Source of the DNA: Eucommia ulmoides | Taxonomy: Eukaryota > Streptophyta > Magnoliopsida > Garryales > Eucommiaceae | Length of the DNA: 64,000 nt | Reading direction: 5' to 3' | Assembly: GCA_016647705.1 (NCBI GenBank) | Contig: CM028330.1 | Location: 29,034,649-29,098,648 of the forward strand | Part shown: in pieces, positions 12,292 through 22,429 of the stretch | How the letters are laid out: every line of letters starts with the position of its first letter | Numbering within the stretch: the stretch's first letter is position 1 | The notes under the pieces: generated by a model | The model's input: the letters and a program-made list of their open reading frames with translations, nothing else | The model's database searches: none | Told to the model about the DNA's origin: nothing | Translations under genes and position numbers: made by a program

Positions 12292-13364
12292 GGGTTAATA
12301 CCACTTACACCCCTCAACTCTTTTGATATTTCACAGGCACCCCCAAACTTTCAAAACTACTATGGGAACCCCTCGCCATAGCTTTTTTTAATGAACTAAC
12401 CATTTTACCCTTGCTCATTTAAAACTAAAAAATAATAAAATAATCCAAAATGATAAATTACCAAATTACCCTTTCTTTTTCTATTTCATTTTTCAAATTT
12501 TTTTTCTTTTTCTTTTTCTTCATCTTTCACAGTTTCACCACCCTCCCCCCCACCATACCACATCCGCTGCCCAAGTTCCACTGCCGACCACTCCATCTTC
12601 CACCACAACCACACAGAAGAGAGAAGGAGAGAGAACTAGAAGGCCAAATGTGTTGATCGTTTTCTTCGAGCTTTGATGTTCACAATGGTTTGTTTCTTCT
12701 TTTGCTCCCTAAAACCTGAATTTTGAGAGATAGCTACTGCAATCACCGGAAATATGTTCACGACACCAAAAAGAGTGCTCCAATGGATATTTCGATGCCG
12801 AATGCTACTGACATCACAATACCCGATCAAAATGACGGCATCTCTGATTCAGTTCCTCTTCCCCTTTCTATGGAAGCTAAGAACATAACCTCGATTTCAT
12901 CATAATCGAAGCACAAGGACAAAACCGATTCGATTCTTGATGGATTAGCGATGCCGACAAGTGTCCTGCCTGTTGAATGGTCCGATATTTCGACTGAGAT
13001 ACAAACAGAGTTGGTCCAGGCATTTGGACTGATCAAGAGGGGAAGCTAGGGTTATGAAGGCTGATAGAAAGAAAATATGACGATCACGATCTGGAAAACA
13101 ACAATCCTGAACTACTGGATGAACAAATTTTGACGTGTTTGCACAAATTCGACAAGTTTGCGTTCGATCGATCGTCAATGGATGATGAACATATCGATCG
13201 AATCTCAAATTTGATGATGAATAGATCGATCTATCGAATCTCAGATGGTGTACTGTCACAATTGAATCTCCGACGGTGGAAAAGGTTTGTAATCGGATAG
13301 AGAAAAAAAGAAGCGAAACACAATCGATGATTAAAGAATCAACAAAAAGAATCAAATCGAGAAC
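12292..13364. mobile_element. Left arm of the Mutator-like element
   Basis: Begins with the terminal repeat. At 12,440-12,640 it becomes T-rich then C-rich, then passes into sequence with coding-like character (12,700-13,050). The right limit is placed where Athila-type LTR sequence begins and is approximate. Minus-strand frames across this arm carry no recognisable domain. Confidence 0.55.
12699..13049 (+). pseudogene. Possible captured gene fragment inside the Mutator-like element
   Basis: One plus-strand frame from 12,723 stays protein-like across 327 bases with a single in-frame TAA at 12,903-12,905 and a final TAG at 13,047-13,049. The part after the internal stop reads TDSILDGLAMPTSVLPVEWS followed by DISTEIQTELVQAFGLIKRG, which has the composition of a real protein, with conserved-looking P/W/L/E residues. 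I do not recognise the family. Gene fragments carried between MULE ends (Pack-MULE style) are well known, so capture from a host gene is a reasonable inference but unproven. Confidence 0.35.
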
Positions 13365-13825
13365 TAAACCCGAATTTGGACTAGGGTAAACACAACGCGA
13401 CGATCTAATAACCCATAAGGGAGTTAGAAAGTGTGTAATCAATGACGTTGGGGCAAGACTCATGTGACCTAGTGTCGTTAAGACATTGAGGGAGACTTCT
13501 TCATTGACGCAAAGTCGCATATTCACTCGTCTTACACTCGGGAGAGGTGGTGAGTGAGTTTACTATATAAAGATTGTCGGATAGGTTGAACGCCGTTATT
13601 GTAAACTAAACGAGACTAAACACGTTTTTTGTAAACGAAGTTAATCCCTATATAATCTTTTCCCTAAACATCTCAATATAATATTAGTATAGTTAGATTA
13701 ATTAATTTAGTATTAGTATTAATTAATTATAAACTTCTTTTTTATCTCCAAAATAAACTTAGGTTATGACAATCGCGGTACTCGATAATAATCTCAACCA
13801 ATCCCTGTGGGTATGACAACCCCTA
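13365..13825 (+). mobile_element. Athila-like LTR 3' fragment (fossil)
   Basis: From 'CCCGAATTTGGACTAGGGT' to 'CCCTGTGGGTATGACAACCC' the sequence aligns throughout with the 3' third of the LTRs at 18,060-19,537, 34,313-35,774 and 57,985-59,212, including the 'TTACACTCGGGAGAGGTGG' segment. Only this part is present, with no partner. It is diverged from the other copies and is old. Confidence 0.8.
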
Positions 13826-14145
13826 CTCCTTCCCATCTACTGATCGAGCTTAGCCAGACCCTGACTAAGTCAAGCTCAATTGTAAACAGGTTCAGCCCAA
13901 CTCTGATCAAGCTTGCCCTACTCCCGAACTAGCTTAGCCAGTTTTTGTCCAAGCTCAGCTTGTCTCCGATCTAGTTTAGCTCAGCTCCGATCAAGCCTGT
14001 TCCGTTCCTGACTTAGCTCAGTCTGTTTTTGTCCAAGCTCAATCCGTCCTTGAACTAGTTCGGCTCAGCTCTTATTTGACTCTGGTAACTTCTGACCAAG
14101 TTCAACCTCCGCACAACGAGTCAACTTTGGTCGTTGCCGGAGTCC
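13826..14145. repeat. Degenerate tandem repeat, period about 84 bp
   Basis: Phrases 'GTTTTTGTCCAAGCTCA' (13,941 and 14,025) and repeated 'CTAGTTTAGCTCAGCTCCGATCAAGC' style text (variants) show a decayed array. On the reverse strand the words (AGCTGAGCTA, GAACTAG) echo the 102-bp array at 15.5-17.2 kb, so both probably belong to the same element's non-coding region. Confidence 0.5.
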
Positions 14146-14396
14146 GTATTGTATCTTTACCAGATAATATGGTTTAACTGGGCGTAATGTAACTGATCAC
14201 TTGTCTTTGCAATTCCTATTTTCATTAGTTTTGTAATAACGGTACTTTATAATTATGACTAGCTTTAACGTTCATCGTATTTAGTCTTAGGAATCATCAT
14301 TTTTTTCCTTTGGTATTGGTTACCACCGTTTCGTATATGATGTCATAAATGCTCTGACGATTCAGTTTTGCTTCTTTTGTTATTTAGTGGATGTTG

Positions 14397-14486
14397 GTTT
14401 GGCTATTTAAATCCAAACCCTCTTGAGGTTTCTTTACGTTTTCTTCAAGTGTCATTTCTTCTATTTTCTTCTATCTCATACTAGCC
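14397..14486 (+). promoter_or_regulatory. Promoter-like stretch before the coiled-coil frame
   Basis: A TATA-like 'GGCTATTTAAATCC' at about 14,400-14,413 lies some 75 bases upstream of an ATG in good context (ACTAGCCATGGCC) and is followed by a pyrimidine-rich leader. This is the layout of a plant core promoter and 5' leader. Activity is unknown. Confidence 0.3.
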
Positions 14487-14945
14487 ATGGCCTCATCATC
14501 CTCTGCATCAAACATCTTTGATGCTATTCAGGTCGATAGGGAAAAAGAGGTCGAACTAGGGTAGCAGTTCCGAGAGCTTATAATGATGGCTAATATTCTC
14601 GATAAAAAGCAACCATAGCTTTGCGCCCTCAAAGGTGTTTGTGTTGCCTTCGCCTCCCTTGATGCTGCCTATTTTTGTACGGTGTCTCAAATCCATGAAC
14701 TTCGTGATCGTCTAAAGTTGGCAGAAAAGGAGATCGATGATCTGCCGGCCCAAGTTCACCTTCACAAATCCTATAACGGCGTGCTGAAGATGAAAAGAAA
14801 CAAACTTTGGGAGAAAAACGATAAGAAAAAAAAAAGATACGGTCTCTAATCCGAGCTTTGAATCGGTACGAAGAACATGACTTCTACCATTCCAACTCGG
14901 ATTCTGAGGGCTTAGGTCTTGTATCTTCTCCTGGATCGGATTAGC
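14487..14945 (+). pseudogene. Retroelement accessory gene, short coiled-coil protein (fossil)
   Basis: Begins MASSSSASNIFDAIQVDREK and continues with charged, heptad-like sequence (HELRDRLKLAEKEIDDL at about 14,695-14,745) and an acidic end (NSDSEG, then SSPGSD), about 150 residues in all. It lies on the strand opposite to the surrounding Tat-like element, downstream of that element's protease. Some Tat-group elements are known to carry an extra frame in antisense near the 3' side; this placement matches. It is broken in a few places. No function is known for such products. Confidence 0.45.
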
Positions 14946-15489
14946 CCCTTCCCTTTCTCTTCTCATTTCTCTTTCTTTTTTGTGTTTTTGTTTCTTGTGA
15001 AAAAGCCTCAAGAGTATCTATTTTTTTAACAGTATAGGTGTATTAGTCACCAAATAGGCCCCCTACAATGCTTTTGTAATGGCTCTATCAAATATTGGTA
15101 GAATTCTTGTGATGGTAAAGTCTAATTTATATTGGAAGAAAGATGTAATGTACCTTCTGATTTCGTAATAGGAAGTGACAAGTTTAAGGATTTTTCTTTT
15201 TCAGGACTATACTGATGCATTTGTTGTATATGGAAAACTGTTGGGGCATCATCTGTTGTGTGTTAAATGACCTTCCAAAATATTACTTTCACCGAAATGG
15301 GATGGATATGGGGCACGTGCCATCACATATCAAGTATTAAATTGTGCATTTAACTTCACAAACGTAACAAAAATGGATGTTTGAGAAATGAATGGGCGTA
15401 TTAGGCGTATTAGTACTCCATAGTACTCTTCATGCCCTCATTCATAACAAGCTTAAGTAATTAACATATTATGGATTGCTTGAGTCTTC
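14946..15489. other. Spacer between the coiled-coil frame and the 102-bp array
   Basis: No domain or RNA gene seen. Likely 3' non-coding sequence of the antisense frame and internal sequence of the Tat-like element. Confidence 0.4.
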
Positions 15490-16034
15490 AAGATTTATGG
15501 TAAAATCGATCTTAGCAGCTCGGTTGATTAATAGCCCTGGGTAACTTGGTTTACAAACGAACTGATCTAGGCAGTTCAGTTAAGTTGAGATAAGTTAGTT
15601 TTAGTTGAGCTAAGTCAGGCAACTTCAGTTGTGAACTGGGCTGAGTAGTTCGGTTTATGAACGAACTGGTCTAGGCAATTTGGTTGAACTGGGCTAGGTA
15701 ACTTTAGTTGGGCTGAGCTAGGCAGCTCTATTGTGAACTAAGCTGGGTAATTCAGTTTATGAATGAACTGATCTAGGCAGTTCGGTTGAGTTGAGTTAGG
15801 CAACTTTAATTGAGTTGAGCTATCCAACTTCATTGTGAACTGGGTTGGGCAGTTCAGTTTATGAAGGAACTGATCTAGGCAGTTCGGTTGAGCTGAGCTT
15901 AGCAATTTTAGTTGGGCTGAGCTAGGCAGCTTTATTATGAACTGGGCTAGGCAGTTCAGTTTATGAACAAATTGATCTAGGCAGTTCGGTTGAGATGAGC
16001 TAGGCAACTTTAGTTGAGCTGAGCTATACAGTTA
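15490..16034. repeat. Tandem repeat, period 102 bp (left part)
   Basis: The anchor GAACTGATCTAGGCAGTTCG recurs at 15,559, 15,663, 15,765, 15,867 and 15,969, giving a regular 102-104 bp period. Within each unit 'GAGCTGAGCTAGGCAACTTT' recurs as a shorter sub-motif. The array breaks at 16,034 and resumes at 17,073, so the LTR between is a later insertion. Confidence 0.9.
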
Positions 16035-17072
16035 TGATGAGTGTAAAAATTATCACTCCAACGCACCTAATCAAAGAACTCCATATGTGCTCACCTCCCT
16101 ACAAAATCCAAAATTCATAGCACATGAGAGACTAAGTATAAAGAATGTGCTGAGAAGGGAGACGTCGCCAACTGCATTAATCACCCAAAATGATTCAGCT
16201 TTCTCCAAGGTGACCAGCAAGTCATCGCCGGGATGGGCAACCATTCCCTATCTCGGTGTCCTTCGGCGCAATAATGCTCACCCCTTCCCGTCTCCATTTA
16301 CCCAGGAAAGGTAAGAGTTAATCTCTTCCTCATCCCGGCCGCAGTAAGGTAGTGTCATCCTCTACCTATTTACGAAATTGGATCGGTTTTCCACCTTTTA
16401 AACACTCCAAATATCTCATAAAATATCCCACAATACCCCCAAAATATCCTGCAATATCCCAAAATATCCACAAACATCATTATGGCTCTCTTCTCCAACC
16501 AAATATCTGCAAATATCTTCTAAATATGGCCAAAATAAGAGCCCCTTGGCATATCTCCATTGGCTACAATCCAAGTTGCCACTATGATGTGATAATAGAG
16601 GAGACATTAAACCCTTACTTAGCTCCTAAACTAATCTCCACTTTGCCTATAAAAATGAGAGCATACAATTGCTCAAAGGTAGGTGAATTTGGTTTACTAC
16701 TCTTACTCCACTCTTCTCGAAAACTCTATCATATATTCTTCCCCCCGTATGCTGATTCTTACACCGGAGGGGACACGCTGGGAAAACCCCAGCAAGTTCT
16801 TTGTGCAGGTTTCCAGGTGCTTATTCTTCCCAGACCTATTCAAGTTCAAAGTGTTGATTCATCTCTCCAGAAATCACAAAGTATTTTGCCCCCCCTTCTT
16901 GGCTTAAAAGGCCCCTAACCTCTTCCTGACGTCGAGTTTCCCCTTCCTGGTCAGAGGTTTCTCTGCAAATAAGAAGTTACACAGATCAAGGATCTCCATC
17001 CCGGAGCCCCCCAACATCTCCCAAGGCTGACTGGGCCATACTATTGGTGTCGACCAAAATTTGACATCAACA
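16035..17072 (+). mobile_element. Solo LTR inserted in the 102-bp array (fossil)
   Basis: Begins TGATGAGTGTAAAAATTATC and ends TTGACATCAACA (TG...CA). The flanks AGTTA and AGTTT agree at four of five bases and join the two halves of the tandem array. A plus-strand TATA signal (CCTATAAAAATG) lies at about 16,644. No internal region or second copy is present, so it is the usual product of LTR-LTR recombination. A 188-codon frame across it (16,352-16,918) has no domain and is taken as chance. Family not assigned; probably Ty3. Confidence 0.7.
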
Positions 17073-17245
17073 AGTTTTATTGTGGAGTGAGTTGGACAGT
17101 TCAGTTTATAAATGAATTGATCTAGGCTATTCGGTTAAGTTGAGCTATGCAGCTCTATTGTGAACTGGGTTGGGCAATTCAGTTTATGAACGAACTGATA
17201 TAGGCAGTTCGGTTGAGCTAAGCTAGGCCACTTTAGTTGGGTCTT
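17073..17245. repeat. Tandem repeat, 102-bp family (right part)
   Basis: Continues the array after the solo LTR, with anchors at 17,114 and 17,192. The last spacing is 78 bp, so one unit is shorter than the rest. Confidence 0.85.
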
Positions 17246-18054
17246 GTTTATTGTTCTGAGCATAAAACTGATACTTCTTTGTGAAGGTAAGTGGTTTTTA
17301 TTACATTTCAGAAAATAGCAAGAGACAATTCTTCTTCTAAAACTTGAAATGAAAAATCACAGAAAAAAAATCCAGAAAACAAAAACTCATAAAAGGGTCT
17401 TTAATGTAAACTAAATGAGCTAGCTGTGGATTCTAGCTCCTAGAGATCCTTTCCTTGATCTGGGCTGCTCCCCTGCACTTCTTCCTACTTCTACATTTTC
17501 CCTCACTATAAAGTTCTCTTTCCTTTCATGGCTATCGTGAAAAACTACCTAGACGCGACTTGGTCTTTCCTAATCACCCTGCCATCTTTCACATACTAGA
17601 TACATTGATGGAGAGTCGATGCCACAACTCCTATTACATGGAGCCAAGGTCGTCCCAGGATATTGTTGTATGGAAATGTGGAGTCTATTACCATGAACTG
17701 GGTAACTTTGGTTACTCCACCTTCACCTTTGTTCGTAGTGACGGATAGGGTGATTTTCCCCTTTGAGGAGCTCAAGTCCCCGTTGAAGCCTACTATTACT
17801 ATTTGGGTCAACCCAATGTTCAAGCTAGGAACACCCATCTAATTAAGTGTATTAACAAAAATTATAATGGCCGAACTGCCCGTGTCGATCAAGATTCTCC
17901 TTACCTCAAAGCTGAAAATCTGAAGCGTTATTACAAGGCATCATCATGAGGGTGAGCTACCCCTCTATAATCCTCATGATTGAAAGTAATTATTAGCCCG
18001 ACATTGCTAATTAGAGCCATCACTTCCCTGTAGCATCGCTCATTTGCTACATCG
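17246..18054 (-). mobile_element. Tat-like Ty3 element, pol start with protease (fossil part)
   Basis: On the minus strand 17,838-17,596 encodes the typical Ty3 protease end FMVIDSTFPYNNILGRPWLH, matching the 'YNaILGRPWLH' signature of Tat/Ogre-group proteases. Upstream sequence to 18,054 continues protease-like. It is separated from its gag (35,780 onwards) by the Athila-like insertion, as the CGGAC duplication at 18,055 and 35,775 shows. Only the start of pol is visible here; reverse transcriptase and integrase were not found. The element is broken. Confidence 0.65.
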
Positions 18055-18059
18055 CGGAC
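18055..18059. repeat. Target-site duplication CGGAC (left)
   Basis: Matches 35,775-35,779 and brackets the outer Athila-like element exactly at its TG start. Confidence 0.85.
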
Positions 18060-19537
18060 TGATAGGTGTAAATTACCCCTGTATTTCTAACCCGAATTTA
18101 TTAGTTTTCAAGTACGTTTATAATAATTTTTATATGTTTTAATTAGTTTTTATATTTTTTGTATTAAAACAGGTGCATGGGGTGAAAATGTATGAAATCG
18201 GAGCATAAACGATCAATTCGTATCGAGAACGGTCGGGGGACGATGGAAAAATGACCAAGGAGGCAAAAATCTGAAGGAAGCCCTCCGCCTAGGGGAGAAG
18301 ATGCAGAAAAAAAAAAACTAATTTCTGTTGGATTTCGGCCTAGGCGAAAATTCCTCAGCCTAGGTGGAAATCAACCACCACCTAGGCTAAAATTCCTCGG
18401 CCAAGGCAAAATTCTAGCAGAATATTTTCCATAGCCACTGCCTTCTCCATCGCCTAGGCAAACTTTAACCGACATACCCCTCCACCTAGGCGGAAATTCC
18501 ACTGCCTAGGCAGAAATCTCTGCACAGTTTAGATATTTTGTAGATATTTTTTGGCCTATGTAGACCCTTATCTCCTCCTCTCTTCGGCTATATCCAGCCA
18601 TTAGGGCCTTTCTAGGGTTAGATAGAATAGAGAGAGAGTTTTGGAGAGTGCTCATTCAATCTCGAGGAGGAAGATGAAGGAGGAGCAATCGGATTACGGT
18701 TTTAGCGCTAAATCTTCGGATATCGGCTAAGTTTTTCCGCTTCTCTCTTTATTTTCTTCCTTTATGTAGATTGTTGAGCATGTTTAGCTCGATTTTTGTT
18801 GTTTATATGGTTAGGGACATGATTTAAACATGGATTGTAATAGGGATTAATATATTATTTATGAAAATGTAGTTTTGGTTGAATTTATGTTTCGTTCTTG
18901 GTTGTTCCTTATAATTTCAATTGTGTTTCTGTGTTTTCTATGATTATATGCTAATTTAGATATATTAAGAATATGGGGTTTGACACTCAGGAGAGGTAAC
19001 CCCGGATTCGGACTAGGGTTAACACAACACGACAATCTACGACTCGGGAGGGCGTTAGAAAGTGTGCAATCGATGACGTTGGGGCAAGACTCGCGTGACC
19101 TAGAGCCGTTAAAACATTGAGAGGGACTTTGGCGTTGACACAAAGTCACGTATTCCCCCGTCTTACACTCGAAAAAGGTGGCGAGGGTGTTTACCAACCG
19201 AGATTATCGGATACGTCGAACGCCGTTAATGTTAACTAAAATAAAACCAAACGTATTTAAGTAAATAACGTTAATCCCTAGGAAATCTACTCCCCTAAAC
19301 AATCTCAAATTAGTATTTATAGTATAGTTAACTTTATTAGTATTTTAGTTTAATATTAGTATTAAATTTAAATTCCTTTTTTGTCGCCTAAATAGAGTCA
19401 AGTTATGATAATTGTGGTATTCGATAGTAATCTCAACCAATCCCTATGGATACGATACCCGACCGAAAGGTCCATTATACTAAAACTTGATCCGTACGCT
19501 TACGGTGAAAGTGGCAGCACTTAATTAGCGGCCACCA
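18060..19537 (+). repeat. 5' LTR of the outer Athila-like element
   Basis: TGATAGGTGTAAATTACCCC to GCGGCCACCA, 1,478 bp. The part at 18,280-18,520 carries decayed CCTAGGCG palindromes of the kind seen in the inner element. The segment 18,985-19,200 ('CACTCAGGAGAGGTAACCCC' onwards) is shared with every Athila-type LTR in the window. Confidence 0.9.
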
Positions 19538-19543
19538 AGTTTT

Positions 19544-19561
19544 TGGCGCTGTTGCCAGGGA
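19544..19561 (+). other. Primer-binding site, tRNA-Asp type, outer Athila-like element
   Basis: TGGCGCTGTTGCCAGGGA, two bases off the perfect complement to the 3' end of plant tRNA-Asp(GTC) that is still present in the inner element. Confidence 0.8.
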
Positions 19562-20468
19562 TTGGAAAATGAGTTATTGTCGATTTTAGGATTAAATAAC
19601 TTGATTTTAATCTAGGTATTTTTATTTTTATTTTTGTATATAATTTTCGTTTGCAGTTTTGTTTTTGTTTTCCGGCAGAATGTTTGAAGATGTTAGATCG
19701 ACAGGTACTCTTGTGTTTCGTTCATTGCAAAATCACGCCAGTCTTAAGGGCATTCTGAAAATGTCGACCCAAGGACATTAAACCAAATGCTTCTTGGGAG
19801 GCAACCCAGGGTCACAAATAAGTTAGATACATCTCCATCGATTTAAGTCGGAGGCGAGATCCTCTTACCTCCCAGGTATGTGTTCTAAACCCCTGTCTTC
19901 AATATCATGCTATATATTGTCATTGGGATCGCTGATGGCTCATTTTGGACATCACCTGTGTTGAGTTGGTGGTGATGTGTAGTATGTTTTAGTACGTGTT
20001 TATGTTTTTAGTTAAGTTTTACTGCTTTTATCGTTTGCACGCTTGTTTAGGATTAGATTGTTTAGTTTAGTTGTTGTTTTGTGCTGAGTTTTGATGTCAT
20101 CTGGGCCTTTACCCGATGATGACTCTATCCCCTGATTGTTTTGAGCTCGAGCGTAACACTCATTCATGTGTGTTCTGTGTACTTAACGTATCGTTTAGTA
20201 AAAGTTATTGTAGATCCTAAATGTATGAGCACGTAAACTCAATATAACACTATCTAATTGAATTGAAACCGATTATCTTTCAATCAATTTCATGACAATA
20301 GGGATTCTAGAACTTGATTTAGGGGAAATTTGAGGCGAAATTCTAGGCGAGGTAGTTCGGAAGACATAATTTAGGCATTCATTTTTCTCGCTTGAGCCTT
20401 TTAAGCTTACCATGAAATATCATTATCCCTCGTTACCCTATCGAAGCCTAAAAGCCTTTTCACTTCTA
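19562..20468 (+). mobile_element. Interior of the outer Athila-like element, left of the inner insertion (fossil part)
   Basis: Non-coding. 'CTTGGGAGGCAACCCAGG' at 19,786-19,803 is a small stem that often follows pol in Athila/Tat elements. From 20,290 the text ('TTCTAGAACTTGATTTAGGG', 'GAGGCGAAATTCTAGG') matches the minus strand of 23,100-23,230. Confidence 0.7.
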
Positions 20469-20473
20469 AACAC
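20469..20473. repeat. Target-site duplication AACAC (left)
   Basis: Matches 33,442-33,446 and marks the insertion point of the inner element within the outer one. Confidence 0.9.
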
Positions 20474-22117
20474 TGCTACGCGCTCAGATTCACACATGTT
20501 TCTTCCTCGCGGTAGTTGGACTACTCGCAAGTATACGAGGTCTAGTTTTAATATAATGGATCTTTTAGGATTGGATATTGTTCCACTGGGAATAGCAGGT
20601 AATTCAAGTGAGTATTGCGATTTCAATAGCTTCATATTATCTCGACTAATTAAATTTTGTTTGTTTTCTAATTATTATACTAAGATAAATGACAACTATA
20701 AAGTTAGTTTTAATTACATTAATTACTTAGGTATAAATCTCTTTCATATAATGCATAATCGATTTCATTTAGTTAGCTATAACGGTTTCTATCTAATCCG
20801 ACAACCTCTGTATCAATAACTCATCCGCTACCTCTTCCGAGTGTAAAACGAGGGATTACATGGCTTCGTGTCAATGAAGAAGTCCCCTTCAACGCCTTAA
20901 CGACCCTAAGTCGCATGAGTTTTGAGCCAACGTCATGGGTTGCATACGCTCTAACGCCCTCCCGAGTCGTTAGAACGTCACGTTGTATTTACCCTAGTCT
21001 GAATCCGGGGTTACCTCTCCCGAGTGTCAAACCCCGCATTCTTGGTTTATCAATACAAGCATAATAACAAGAATAACGATAAACACAATCGGATTTAGAC
21101 AAACTACTCGTTAAAGTAACATAAATTTACTCAACTAAATGGTTACATGATTTTGACTACACCTAAGTAACATTTAACTACTACTACAAGTTCTTAGCCA
21201 TATACCATACAAAATAAGAGGGATTCAACATTCTTAGATATGAAAAAGTGATTACAAAGAATAAAACAAGAGAGAAATGATCAAATCTGGAAGTGACATG
21301 GTTCACTGTCACTAATGATCGGTCCGCAAGTTATCCTTCTTTATCCGAATGATGAACCTCCTTCTTGATCTTCTAAATATAGCTTAAGAGCTCTCTACTA
21401 GGGTTAGGGTTCTTCAACAACTAGTTTCAAACATGGCCAAGGGGTATTTATAGGCTTAGGGGTTCAAAAATATCTAAACAGATATTTTGACCTGTTCTGC
21501 GATTTCCGCCTAAGCGGTGGAAACTTTGCTTAGGCGGTGCTTAAGTCGATTAGAATTCCACCTAAGCGGTAGAATCTTCGCTTAGGAAAAGGACTAGGCA
21601 AAGGACTAACTTCTTAGCTCCTTATCTTTCTGACAGAATTTCGCCTAGGCGGTAGCTACTTCGCCTAGGCGAATTTACAGCAGTGCAGCTCAATCCAGCA
21701 GTTCAGTACTTCCAGCGTTCTGGTGGATTTCTGCCTTGGCGATGGATTTCCGCCTAGGCGGTGGAAACTTCGCCTAGGCGGATTCAATACTTCAGCCCTT
21801 GCAATCTTCTGATGGATTTCCGCCTAGGCGGTGGAAACTTCGCCTAGGCGGATTTCAAATCTTCAACATTGCAACTTTCTGATGAATGTTCGCCTAAGCG
21901 GTGGAAACTTCGCCTAGGCGGATTTGCTCTGTTATTTGAAACCTCATTTTTTTCATCTTTTTGGCTACCCCTTTTGCACTATTTTGCTCGGTTTACCAAT
22001 TGTTTACGTCCCTGCTCCTGACTAATAAAAACAACTAAAACGGTATTCAAACTTCAATAAAATAATCGAAAACTGGCAAATTCGGTTCAGAATTAGATAG
22101 GTATTTTACACCTATCA
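20474..22117 (-). repeat. 3' LTR of the inner Athila-like element
   Basis: Plus-strand ends TGCTACGCGCTC and CACCTATCA. A minus-strand TATA signal (CCTATAAATACC) lies at about 21,446-21,457. The segment 21,500-21,930 holds the palindrome array. It is 31 bp longer than its partner, mostly through differences in that array. Confidence 0.93.
21500..21930. repeat. Palindrome/hairpin array in the 3' LTR
   Basis: Paired motifs of the form CCGCCTAGGCGGTGG then AAACTTCGCCTAGGCGG recur about five or six times, separated by unique AT-richer text and spaced roughly 70-95 bp. Each half is itself a palindrome (CGCCTAGGCG) and the two halves can pair with each other. The upstream units have CCTAAGCGG variants. 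Confidence 0.9.
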
Positions 22118-22133
22118 AATACCCCCCAAATTG
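22118..22133 (-). other. Polypurine tract of the inner Athila-like element
   Basis: On the minus strand it reads AATTTGGGGGGTATT and directly abuts the LTR start TGATAGG. Confidence 0.85.
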
Positions 22134-22394
22134 GAATTTTTCTAGTCCTCGAGCATAACACCCTAATGCTAAATAACACTAACTACACTAATTAGCTACA
22201 TCCTAAACTACAGATACGTAATCATTAACAAATAAGAAGTACACGCCTGTGAGATTTAAGTTTAGTCAAAGAAACCATGATATTCTTCCCTCAATTACCC
22301 GTAATCAAATCCGGTTAAGGAATAACACACACCACGTGGTGTTCCAGAATTTCAACACTCAATATCAGTTCAAATCATTTTAGATTCTATTGAA

Positions 22395-22429
<35 letters not shown>

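Noticed and set aside
12945-13526. A 193-codon minus-strand open frame
   Set aside because: It crosses from the Mutator-like arm into an Athila-type LTR fragment and shows no family signature, so it cannot be one ancestral gene.
16352-16918. A 188-codon plus-strand open frame
   Set aside because: It lies wholly within the solo LTR, has no domain and has the composition of non-coding C/A-rich LTR sequence.
20412-20819. A 135-codon plus-strand open frame
   Set aside because: It spans the insertion point of the inner element (20,474); the part inside the LTR repeats at 31,911-32,174.
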